The notes under the pieces were generated by a model, which did no database searches, was not told where the DNA came from, and worked only from the letters and a program-made list of their open reading frames with translations. 64,000 nt of DNA, taken from NCBI RefSeq assembly GCF_030272615.1, contig NC_081415.1, positions 231,637,303 to 231,701,302 on the forward strand. Reading direction: 5' to 3'. The position numbers and the translations under genes were made by a program. Below are positions 46,469-56,726 of the stretch, in pieces (positions within the stretch are counted from its first letter, which is position 1; the number at the start of each line of letters is the position of its first letter). The stretch comes from Cryptomeria japonica. Its lineage: Eukaryota > Streptophyta > Pinopsida > Cupressales > Cupressaceae.

Positions 46469-46528
46469 ATTGTCAGATACACAGACTCATGCTCTTTCGT
46501 TAGATGGGGTAACGTACAAGAAGAATCC

Positions 46529-46789
46529 ATGAACGAAGATGTTAACCATTGGATATATAGAGAAGAGGATCATATGACAATACCCAGAATACCCACAGAT
46601 CAGTATGGAAATGGATTCAAAATGCTCCAGAGACATGGATATGATGTTACCACAGGCCTGGGGTTACAAAAACAAGGAAGACTAGAGCCTATTGTTCCTA
46701 ATGATAATCCAGGGAATCAAGGATTGGGGTATAAGCATGTACCACATATCACAGAAGCAAGACAGCATACCCTTGATATACTAAATTGA
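46529..46789 (+). pseudogene. G-patch-like segment downstream of protease, element C
   Basis: Residues encoded at about 46607-46741 read GNGFKMLQRHGYDVTTGLGL, then a spacer and NQGLGYKHV. This is the Gly-rich G-patch pattern (hydrophobic-GY-x-x-G-x-GLG ... GLGY). G-patches occur after the protease in some retroviruses and are linked to RNA binding and RT activity. It is in frame with the protease and ends at the stop 46787-46789. Confidence 0.65.
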
Positions 46790-46792
46790 CCA

Positions 46793-47770
46793 ATGAAACA
46801 GTCAGACTACATACCACAAAGGGATTTTCCCACGCAGGTGTTTCCATCTTCATCCCAAACAAGTAATCAAGTACCCACATTGCCTAGCGGGGAATCAGAT
46901 GGAGAAGACATGAGACAACTCGTGCAAGAACCTAGCACTGAGTCACAAAATGATACAATTGTTGCAACAGATGTAGGCTTACTACCAGCAGATGAATCTA
47001 ATCCATGGTTATTATCAATACTTCTACCACAGGAAATGACTCAGGTCCAACTTAATGAATCGGATGAAGAAAGATTGCAATGGCTTATACCAGGCTTAAG
47101 AAGGGTAACTACTATCCAAAGAAGACTAGTCAATCTACAATAGAATCAGTGGCAGGAACAAGAAGAAATAAGTGATGATAGCTTAGATGATGAAACATGC
47201 ATTGAAATTAATACAAACTCTCACAACTATGAGTTCTTATCACTCCACGATTCTAGCCCACCAGCAAATGTCATACTAAGGTATCAAATAAAGCCTTTAC
47301 AAGATGAAAATGCACAAAGTCATTCAAACAATCAAGTCTTCATGTTATCAGAGTCTACTAGGGAAGGGAGTAATGATCTACCCCTTGTACATTCACACTT
47401 GATTGATTGGGGGCAAGAAGAAAAACCAATGCTGGATTGGTTTGAAAATGACGAAGCAATTGCAGAATTTCTCGGAGTCAGAGAGGGATTTCCACAAAGT
47501 GATCACAAAGTAGGGTTTGGTGTAGACCTGGATAGAACAACATACTTTCAAGAAGAAAGTACCTCTACAATAGTAGATAAAGATCAAACAACCCATAATG
47601 GAAAGAGCGAGATGGGTAACCTTCCTATTGAAAGAGAAAGTTCAACATTTCTTATAGAGGAAACAAAAGAAGTAAACATAGCAGAAGGAGAGATTGTACA
47701 TAACATCCACCTGGCTAAATCACTAAGCAAAGAAGAAAAAGACAGATTCATTCATTTTTTCAAGCAATGA
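46793..47770 (+). pseudogene. Protease-RT linker, element C
   Basis: An acidic, Ser/Thr/Gln-rich stretch in one frame with the protease and RT start. It contains SDEERLQWLIPGLRRVTTIQ and LIDWGQEEKPMLDWFENDEA. Stops at 47141-47143 and 47768-47770. The motif DWG..E/D....WFE repeats that seen at 45315-45350, hinting at an internal duplication. Confidence 0.6.
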
Positions 47771-48840
47771 CCTATCAATTTGGCTTGGTTCTACGCAGAT
47801 ATGCCAGGCTTAGACCCTGAATTAGTGTTGCATCATTTACCTTTGATACAAGGAGTCAAACCTTACAAGCAAAAATTGAGAAAAATGCATCCAATCATTA
47901 CATTACTAGTTAAAATAGAACTAAAAAAGCTGTTGGACGTAGGTTTTATTCGACCTATTGACTATGCGAAATGGATATCCCACCTGATAACTGTGACTAA
48001 GCCCATAGGAGGAATAAGAATATGTATGGATTTCTAATATCTAAATAAAGCTTGTCCTAAGGATGACTTCCCGCTACCCAATATCGATATGATAGTTGAC
48101 CTAACAACTGGAAATGAAATGCTATCCTTAATGATGGTTTTTCAGGATATAACCAGATTAAAATTGCACCAGAAGATCAACATAAAATGGCCTTTACATG
48201 CCCATGGGGAACATACTGCTGGAATGTGATGCCATTTGGTCTCAAAAATGCTGAAGCAACATACCAAAGAGCCATGACAATGCTATTTCATGACATGATC
48301 CACAACATAATGGAAGATTATGTGGATGACTTATTGGCTAAATCACAGATAAGAGAAGGTCGCCTTATGATCCTTGCACAGATATTTGATCGGTTGGAGA
48401 AATATAATGTCAGACTAAATCCAAAGAAGTATGTGTTTGGTGTAACATCAGGTAAACTGTTAGGGTTTATTGTGTCCAACAAAGGAATTGAAGTAGACCT
48501 TGCCAAGGTCAAGGCAATCATTGATATGCAACCTCCATCAACACTTAAACAACTAAGAGGGTTACAAAGAAGATTGAAATCCATAAGGAGATTCATAGCG
48601 CAGTTGGTAGATAAGTGTCACCCCTTCCAACATTTACTAAGGAAAGGAGTTACTTTTAAATGGACAGAACAATGCCAAGAAGCTTTCCAAGCTCTAAAAG
48701 ATTATCTTTTACACACACTAGTGTTAGTATCACCTACTCCAGGAAAACCTCTATTGTTATACATATCAGCAACAAACTCAGCTCTAGGAGCTCTCTTGGC
48801 ACAGCATGATGAAAAAGGAAAAGAAAAATCCATTTATTAA
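47771..48840 (+). pseudogene. pol: Reverse transcriptase, element C
   Basis: The first part reads FYADMPGLDPELVLHHLPL, KKLLDVGFIRPIDYAKWISH and IRICMDF(stop)YLNKACPKDDFPLPNID. A frameshift near 48135 leads to MAFTCPWGTYCWNVMPFGLK-NAEATYQRAM, the catalytic EDYVDDLLAKS and KKYVFGVTSGKLLGFIVSNK. The connection continues to WTEQCQEAFQALKDYLL. The YVDD box is intact. Stops at 48035-48037 and 48838-48840. Confidence 0.92.
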
Positions 48841-49125
48841 ATAAGTAGGACTCTGATCGGCTATGAGCTTAATTATACTCCTATAGAGCGAGCATGCTTA
48901 GCAGTAATCTTCACATCCCAAAAGCTTAGACATTACATGCTAATTCATAAGGTACAACTCATTGCATGCTTTGACCCACTCAAGTACCTGTTGAGTAGAG
49001 CAACATTGATCGGACGGTTGGCTAAGTGGGTCATTATCCTGAGCGAGTTTGATATAGAATCCATAGACAGAAAGGCCATCAAAAGAAAAATTATAGCAGA
49101 TCAATTAGTAGAGGCTCCTTTATAG
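48841..49125 (+). pseudogene. First (Ty3-type) RNase H, C-terminal part, element C
   Basis: The RNase H that starts in LLLYISATNSALGALLAQHD continues after the stop as YELNYTPIERACLAVIFTSQ and WVIILSEFDIESIDRKAIK, ending at the stop 49123-49125. The motif order is that of the RT-linked RNase H. Confidence 0.8.
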
Positions 49126-49189
49126 GATAGTCACCCGTTATTGATATATATTTATCCAGACGAATTAGTGTTTACATTGACTGCATCTA

Positions 49190-49599
49190 TAATGTGAAAA
49201 TTATATTTTGATGGGTCATATACAAGTCATGGATCTGGAACAGGGATTCTTTTCATCACCCCTCAAGGGGATTCTATACCTAAGTCATTTAGGATCAATT
49301 TCCAATACACAAACAATATAGCTGAAAATGAAGCTCTCCTCATAGGGCTTTGTATAGTTGTATAGTGGAGAATAAAAGAATTACAGGTCTATGGTGATTT
49401 GCAATTGATTGTAAACCATGTCAATGATGATTTCAACACAAAGGATGAAAAACTCATGCCTTATAAGAAGATGGTAGAATATTACAAGGAGCACTTCAGC
49501 AAAATTACCTTCGAACAAATCCCAAGGATACAAAACAAGGCAGGAGATTCTATGGCTACCATAGGATCTCTTATGAATATGCCTACTAACAAAACTTAG
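49190..49599 (+). pseudogene. Second (archaeal-type) RNase H, element C
   Basis: KLYFDGSYTSHGSGTGILFI (first Asp), NNIAENEALLIGL (Glu), LQVYGDLQLIVNHVNDDF (Asp) and NKAGDSMATIGSLM (last Asp). A second RNase H between the RT-linked one and integrase is the hallmark of the Tat group. In-frame stops occur near 49195, 49363 and 49597. Confidence 0.88.
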
Positions 49600-49728
49600 T
49601 TTGAGTTCATCATAGAACAGTTGATGCTATCGGCATATGAGACTCCCCCAACAGAATATGTATGTGCAATTGTGGGTCTAGAATCACCTTGGTACAATGA
49701 AATATATACCTATTTACATACTTAGTAC

Positions 49729-50487
49729 ATGTCACCGGATTTGTCCAGAAATCAAAAGAAGACCCTTATTCGTCAGGCATCTAGATACACCATTATAGTT
49801 GATACTTTGTATAGAAATGGCTTCGATGGAACTCTTCTCCGATGTCTTGATGAAAATGAAGCGCAACTTGCTTTAAAGGAATTCCATGATGGAATTTGTG
49901 GGGCACACCAAAGTGGTCCACCATTGTCAAAGAAATTGTTAAGAATGGGTTATTACTGGCCAACTATAGAAAATGATGCTTATAAGTATGTACAAAAATG
50001 TAAGCAATGCCAAATGCATGGAGACCTCATTCATGCACCAGCACAAGATATTCAACCCATTACGTCACCATGGCCATTTTCACAATGGGGATTAGATCTA
50101 GTGGGTAAAATCAATCCTACTTCTTCCAATGGGCACAAGTTCATCTTAACAGCCACTGAGTTCTTTACCAAATGGGTTGAGGCAAATCCTCTTACATACA
50201 CCACTGGAAAACAAATAGAAAAATTCATACTCAACTACATTATATGTAGATACGAGATTCCACTGTGCTTCATGACAAATAATGGATGTCCATTTAAAAA
50301 CCAGGAAGTGAAAGAGTTGTGTGACAAATTTCACATACAACAGAGATTTGCCAGGCCATATTATCCGCAAAGCAATGGACAAGTAGAGGCAACAAATAAA
50401 ACAATATTAAAAATTCTTAAGAAAGTTGTCATTGACACAGGACGGGATTGGCATCTCCAGTTAAATCCCGCTCTTTGGACTTACTGA
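49729..50487 (+). pseudogene. Integrase zinc finger and core, element C
   Basis: Zinc finger HDGICGAHQSGPPLS...CKQCQMHG. Core Asp in WGLDLVGKINPTSSNG and Glu in YYPQSNGQVEATNKT. The second catalytic Asp is Asn: CFMTNNGCPFKNQE, codon AAT at 50278-50280, where element B keeps ITDNG. The stop TGA at 50485-50487 replaces the Arg seen in element B (YRTS), a CGA-to-TGA change. Confidence 0.92.
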
Positions 50488-50934
50488 ACAGGACTACGCA
50501 CACCTACAGGAGCAACACCATATTCCTTGGTCTATGGTAGAGAAGCAATACTCCCCATTGAAATAGAAATATTGTCTCTAAGAGTCTCCTTACAGAACGT
50601 CATATCAGAGGAAGACTACCGGGTAGCAAGGTTACAAGAGCTAGAAACGCTTGATGAAAAAAGACAAACAATGTTCAATCATCTACAACGGTATCAAAAC
50701 AGACTAAGACAGAGTTATATTAAACAAGTCCGCCCACGAACGTTTGAAGTGGGAGATCTAGTTCTTAAAGATAATCAAAGGAACCTAACGGAACGAGAAA
50801 AGCCAGGAAAATTTGAACCTAACTGGCTAGGTCCTTTCATCATAACAAGGGTTATAGGCAATGGAGCATATAATTTGGCTACCATGGAGGGAGATCCACT
50901 CTCTGACCCTATGAACAGAATGCACCTTAAATGA
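50488..50934 (+). pseudogene. Integrase C-terminal domain, element C
   Basis: In phase with the core: TGLRTPTGATPYSLVYGREA, ARLQELETLDEKRQTMFNHL, RPRTFEVGDLVLKDNQR and GPFIITRVIGNGAYNLATME. No chromodomain follows. Natural end at 50932-50934. Confidence 0.88.
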
Positions 50935-53480
50935 TATTATACCTAAGAGTTGGGTTTGTTTAGGTTTTACTTTCCACATTGTATATCATATTATTCAAAG
51001 CACTACATTACATATAGTTTCTTTTTTAAAATGCATCGCATTCACAAAGTTTATGTATTTTCATATAGCAGTACCAATAAAACAAGGTAACTGTTCAATT
51101 TTATCATTCGTATGCATTCAAGAGAAACAAGGGTCATCTCCTTTCTTAGATATTCGAACATGAAGTCTTTGAGGTTCTAAGGTCATTCATTTTCAACATC
51201 ACCCTGTGACGACGCTTTACTTATGGTTGGGTAGTAATTTCACTATTTGAGACTTGTTAACCCAAAATCTATCAATTGCTATATCTCAAGCATATTAAGA
51301 AGATCTCTAATTCATTCTAGACACCTAGTTGATCATATGACTAGTGAAAAATCTAAAATTCTACTTCAGTGCCGTTGTAATTGTCACACCCAAGTAGGTT
51401 TCATTACTTACAAGTCAAGGCAAGAAAATAAAAAGAAAAAGAGATATGCCAAATATGCATCTCAAGGCAAAAAGAGCAATGATATATAACTGAAATATCA
51501 TCCATGCAAGTGCGACAAAAAGATTGACTATGGGAACATACGAGTAACTCCATCAGGGCTATGAACGCCTATTGGCAATGGAGCAATATTTGAGAAATTA
51601 CAAACTATAACCTCGTCAGAGCTCTCAAGGCTTGCTGCCAGGGAGGCTCTATTGGGGATGTTTTTGAAGTTAGGATAATCCATGTAGCTAGTCATATAGG
51701 ATGCTAAGGATCTTTAGTGAACACAAGAGTAGGGATTAATTCATTTTCTCACACATGGGCAAAAGAAGATCAAAGTTTCAAGAACCAGTGGGGAAGTTTT
51801 TCGCGTCTCCATTTGTAAATCCTAGTCACTAAGTGTGTTAATTTGGATGTTCCAAGGGACCTTAGGGATCGATTGACCACTTATCTATGAAATTTTTTGC
51901 ACCTCCAATTCAATTGGTGTATTACAAGAGGCTAAAGAAACACAATTAACCTTGTTCGAATAGTAAATGCATCTTCATCATGCATATTACATTAACATAG
52001 GTCATGTCAAAAAATTCATTGTCTCCACATGCATTTTGCAGATCATCATGTCATATAGGTCTGCATACTGGGGGCATAAATGAAAAAATCCTAAAAATTA
52101 GATAAAGTCCTGAAAAAATCCTAAAAATCAGATAAAGTCCTGAAAAAATCCTAAAAATCAGATAAAGTCCTAAAAAAATCCTAAAAATCAGATAAAGCCC
52201 TGAAAAAATCCTAAAAATTAAATAAGTCCTGAAAAAAATCATAAAAATCATAAAAAGCACTGAAAAAATACCAAAAACATCCATATAATGTCATGAAAAA
52301 ATCATCCAAAAACATTCAAATATCGATCCACATAATCCAAAAACATCAAAAAAGCTCTTGGAAAAGAACTCAAAATCAAAAATCAATTAAAAAAACTTGC
52401 AATAAAATGTCTTGTGAGAAACAAATACCCTAGCAGATATCCAACAAACGCTTCGCACAAGGTCAACAAAGGATACGACTATCCAGTCAAACATCTACAA
52501 TCAACTAATCAAATTGTCTTATCAATCGTATCGTATCCATATCAAAGTGATCATTATCTTGTCTTAAACAGAAGAGGATACACTCAAAATCAGACAAGTC
52601 AGTCTTAAATGGGGTCCGCAACTTTCTGAGATCAGACATTATTAACCATCGCATCAAGCAACTGAGAATGAAGGCACAAGGTCAGTATAGCTACTGAATT
52701 TGTCCGAGTCGGTCTTGATCTTTTATCATTTGGCGATATATTATGTTCCTATGCTACTCAGGGATGTCCACAAGTGACTAGAGGAGCCATGATGGGCATT
52801 ATCTTTTTCTTTGTTTGATGTTTGTGTTGTGAACCAATGAAATTCTAGGGAAATTGCTCTAGTGGGTGTCTGTGATAGGAGCATTCAGCTATTGGATGCC
52901 ACACATACCTCGACCCCTAGTGTAATTCCCTGAATGGAGGGTTCACTCCTTGTCTGCTACTTGTTTGTTTCTACAATGAGATATCTTGCATCTTGGTTTC
53001 TTATACCCTGATGTGTTAAGCTTCATTGTTCAATAATAAGGCTCAGTGATGAATATACGCTGCACAATAAAATATGTGACACAAGTTCATGATTCTTTCA
53101 ATTTCATTCTCATCTCATGTGTTTTTGGATAGTTTGTTGATTTCTCATCTTCTCGCTAAATCGCATTCTTTCTAACATTCTTTCTATCATCAATCTCTTC
53201 TCTCTATTATCCTAGTAGCATTTCTTCATAGTTCATCTAAGTTAAAAATTTGTTCTAGCATTATCATACAAAAACAAAAATAGATTCCACTTCATTCAAA
53301 TAGATTCCATTGCATTCATGAATCATATAGAATCAAATAGATATACATCATACAACTCATAGCATCATATAAGTATACATATAAAGCAAAACATAAATAG
53401 ATTGCTGCCAAAAACTGCATATCATATATATATATAACTCAAAAATGATAATGTGTACAAATACAATAAACAAGCCCAAA
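50935..53480 (+). other. Post-integrase region of element C
   Basis: No coding signal in either strand beyond chance frames. It contains the 30-bp tandem repeat at 52081-52270. Confidence 0.5.
52081..52270. repeat. 30-bp tandem repeat, about 6 units
   Basis: TGAAAAAATCCTAAAAATCA followed by GATAAAGTCC, with starts at 52081, 52111, 52141, 52171, 52201 and 52230. The first five units differ at only a few bases; the last is degenerate. The apparent minus-strand ORF here is a by-product of the repeat. Confidence 0.95.
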
Positions 53481-55425
53481 GGCTCAGATAACATGATAAA
53501 AAAATGTCTCAACCAACACTGCCTCTGTCAGCAGGTGGATGTTGTCCACTAGGTCCTGTCCCAGGATGCCAAGGTGGTCCCATAACACCACCACTGCTAG
53601 TCCGTCGAGAAGTAGATCGACTTGATCTTCTCCCCATGAAGGCACTATAACTAGGCTCTCTCTAACACTCAGGGATAGCTCTCTCATAAGCTTGTCAATA
53701 ATAAATAGCCTCCTGTGTAGCAAAAAAATATCTATCTACCTGGTCGCGTGCCTCTGTCGCTGGTCCGAATAGCTAATCATATGCATCCATGGTTATATGA
53801 GCTCTCTTAACTGCATCATCTCTCTTCCTCTGGAGACGATCCCTCTCAGCCTCTAAAGCACCATATTCTGCATGGTAGGCCTCTCGCTCAACATCTCGTC
53901 TAGCAACCTCCTCCTCCAAACTTTGAATCCGCGCTCTAAGAATCTGCGAATCATCCTCATCGCCCACTTGGCCTCTCCCACCCTCTATAGCAGGCATGTC
54001 CTCTAGCTCTAACATATCATCATCATCATCTCCTCCCTCGCTGCTCGATGACTCTGAAGAATCATCACTATCCCCACTGTTGATAGACTGGGTGTCTCCA
54101 CCAATGTCTACATCCTCGTCTCCACCTCCCTCATCTCCTATCTCATCCTCTCCCTCCACTCCGTCATCTTCCTCAACTCCTCCCTCGGCTCCACCTTCTT
54201 CTCCTCCTCTGACTCTCTCCCCCAACTCTAGCCTCAATCTCGGCCTAGGATGGCAAATTTGTTGTGCTGTAATTGGAACATTAGGATCAGTAAGTGGAAT
54301 GGGCCTATGTCTGGCAAACCATGCATCATACTACGGCATAGTCCCTGGATCTGCTGCACCTCTACCCCAACCCCAGAGTAACGGCTAAAGAGCATCAAAC
54401 TCAACAAAAGCAACATGTGGTTGTATGCATACCCCCCAATCAGATACCTCCTGAGATACACGAGCAAAGTAAGCAGTAACAAATGGTGTCACTTGTACCT
54501 CTCCAAGTTGTCTCAATACTTGACCTAGGAGATACATTTCTATAATTTGTTGTGTCTCAAAAGTCCTACCAATCAGATACCTCTGTTGTCGAAAGAAAGG
54601 CAAGTGTACTCTGTCATCCGCCCAACCGGGGCAATCTAAGTATGGTCTCCAAATAAAATGTTGTAGTATGTCAAATTGATGTCTCCAATACAAGGTGTTA
54701 CTTGAACCCCTATGTCTGATACCTGTTGTGTACCTAAAAGCATATGGCTCACTAGGCTACAAATCAACATTAATGACAGGTCTCGAAATAGAAATATGCT
54801 CCCATGCCCAAGTCTGGAGCAGTGTCACACCACAACTGATAGACCGATATCCAAGATATACAATCCCATGCATCTGATAATACAACATGGCCAGTAGACA
54901 TGGACCCCACGCATATACTTGTCGATGAACAATCATATCATGCAGCACTCTGCCCCATCCCACTAGAAATACGTGACCTCATCTGTCAGGTATCAACAAA
55001 CCACCAACAACACCGCATAGTACAATAGTCATGTCATCATAATCTAACCGGGCCCAAGGGATGTCATATCGGCCACTGATCTGCAAGTCATGTAGCTCAC
55101 ACTCGAAAAGTGCACACAATCCAGCAATGCCATCGTCATGGTCTTACATAACTCTCTCACCATGAATCGGAATACACAGTATACACCATACATCCTCTAA
55201 GGTAATGGATGCCTCCCCAGTCAGAAGATGGAATGAACAAGTCTCAGAATGCCACTGCTCTATCAAAGCTGTAATCATGGCCTTGTTGGCCGTAACCTCT
55301 GGTAAGTGTAATACATGATATAAACCGAGCTATCGGATATGCTCAATCTCCTCATCAAGTAAGTCAGCACAAAGATCAAGTCCACTGGGTTTCCTCTGTC
55401 GGCAGTATAGCACTCCAATGTTCTC

Positions 55426-55830
55426 CTGCAAAGAGAAAATGTTGAAATATCAGATATCAAATCACGAAAAAATAAAAAAAATTCAAACGCATGACAAAAA
55501 TTTACACATACAACGAATGCGTGATAGTCACTACTAATGCGGTACACTTATAGCTTTTGCATAACATTTAGAGCTAATGCGTAATGATATGAGTGCATGT
55601 GTAACACTAAACACTTATGTGTGATGATATGAATGAATGCGGTACATTATACAGTAATGCGTAATGTTATGAGCGATTGCGTAACAGTTAAGGCGTTTGC
55701 AGTACAGCTAAGGTGAATGCGTGAAAATCGATATGCTAATGCATGATGCCAAGGAAAAATTGATCACTATAATTTTTTTAGAAAAATAGCGAAAAATGGG
55801 CCAAAAATCAAGAAAAATTTGGAAAAATAC
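55426..55830 (-). other. Predicted intron of the PMD gene
   Basis: Minus strand donor CATG|GTATTT and acceptor TTTTCTCTTTGCAG|GAGAAC. Removal joins exon 1 to the PMD frame in phase 0. The exon ends fit PMD sequence on both sides (SYQRPPGTGG / ENIGVLYC). The 405-bp intron carries the motif array at 55508-55745. Confidence 0.65.
55508..55745 (-). repeat. ACGCATTCG-type motif array, inverted copy
   Basis: On the plus strand GAATGCGTGATAG, AATGCGGTACA, AATGCGTAATG (twice), GATTGCGTAACAG and GAATGCGTGAAAA. These are reverse complements of the leader motif TCACGCATTCG / TTACGCAATC, with spacing of 20-40 bases. At least nine copies including variants. Confidence 0.75.
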
Positions 55831-56000
55831 CATGCCGCCAGTCCCAGGAGGTCTCTGATATGAACGTACTCGATCAAACAGGTGCAATCAAACTCTATAA
55901 CCAGCCATGATGATCAAATACTCGAAAGAAAGTACAAGATTCATAGAGAAAACAAAGAACTTACCAAATACCAAATGAGCAAATGAAAACCTAAAATCTC

Positions 56001-56008
56001 TATTTATA
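56001..56008 (-). promoter_or_regulatory. Candidate antisense promoter of the PMD gene
   Basis: Minus TATAAATA (context GAGCTATAAATAGAGA) about 95 bases upstream of the predicted start codon at 55908, a normal plant TATA-to-ATG distance. It lies inside element C, outside the LTR. Confidence 0.5.
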
Positions 56009-56272
56009 GCTCAAAATTAGGGTTTTTTGACACCTCGACGCTCATGGTCCCAGCTAGCTTCAAACAACTTCTAGCCTACTCAAGCGATCTCGAAATCACA
56101 CGAAACTTCACACGATTGCTTATTACACTGGTATTGAAAACATGGTCTCAATTTTTTAAATTTTTCGACCATATTTTCCGAGGGGGCATATTTACACTAT
56201 ATAGTGGTACCAGGGCATACTAGGGAAGAATTTTTCGTTTTCTTTGAAACAATATCATTCCGACATTGTCTC

Positions 56273-56285
56273 AAAGAGGGGCAAA
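56273..56285 (+). other. Polypurine tract, element C
   Basis: AAAGAGGGGCAAA immediately before the 3' LTR start TGTAGACACC; identical in core to that of element B. Confidence 0.88.
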
Positions 56286-56726
56286 TGTAGACACCTAAAA
56301 ATGTCTCATTGATCATGTACTAATTATTCCTCTAATTGATTAAATAATTCTTTAATTATTTAATTAAGTTAATTAATCTTATTCTTCTAATTTCATATTT
56401 CCTCATCATCTTACTCATTATTCTATTTCCTATTCTATCCTTTTAATCATTTTTTAAAAATTAATTAAATATTAATTATTTAATTAATTTTGATTAATTC
56501 CCCAATTTAAATAATCTTTATTATTTAAATAAATTACTAATTAGTCAATTTCTATCTCTCTAATCAACTAATTATTTAACCCTTTTCTAAATATTATTAA
56601 ATATTTATTATTTAATTATTTGTAATTTAATCCTTTAAATTAAATAATCTTTATTATTTAATTAAAGTCCATTTCTGGCATAATTAAATAGTTTCTTTAA
56701 ATTATTTAATTAACTAATTAATTCTT

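Larger units (their letters stand above)
53509..55908 (-). pseudogene. Antisense plant mobile domain (PMD) gene of element C
   Basis: Exon 1 (55831-55908) gives MAGYRV(stop)LHLFDRVRSYQRP; exon 2 (53509-55425) continues in phase. PMD motifs: EHIR(stop)LGLYHVLHLPE, MITALIEQWHSETCSFHLLT, GEASITLEDVWCILCIPIHG, RYDIPWARLDYDDM, AWGPCLLAMLYYQMHGIVYL, WAWEHISISRP, YWRHQFDILQHFIWRPYLD. An Asp/Glu/Gly-rich stretch, a coiled coil (ARIQSLEEEVARRDVEREAY) and an Arg/Ser/Gly-rich end follow. Length is 664 codons with about ten premature stops and no frameshift. PMD proteins occur in host genes of the MAIN/MAIL1 type and in transposons. Role here unknown; the antisense placement is like the antisense ORFs reported for some Tat-group elements. 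Confidence 0.8.

Noticed and set aside
52051-52284. 77-codon minus-strand ORF with repeated FRIFSGLYLI
   Set aside because: It is the translation of the 30-bp tandem repeat, whose period is a multiple of three; no sign of a real protein.
53996-54388. Plus-strand Ser/Pro-rich ORF of 130 codons
   Set aside because: It is the complement of the acidic Asp/Glu/Gly stretch of the PMD frame; the minus frame has PMD motifs and splice signals.
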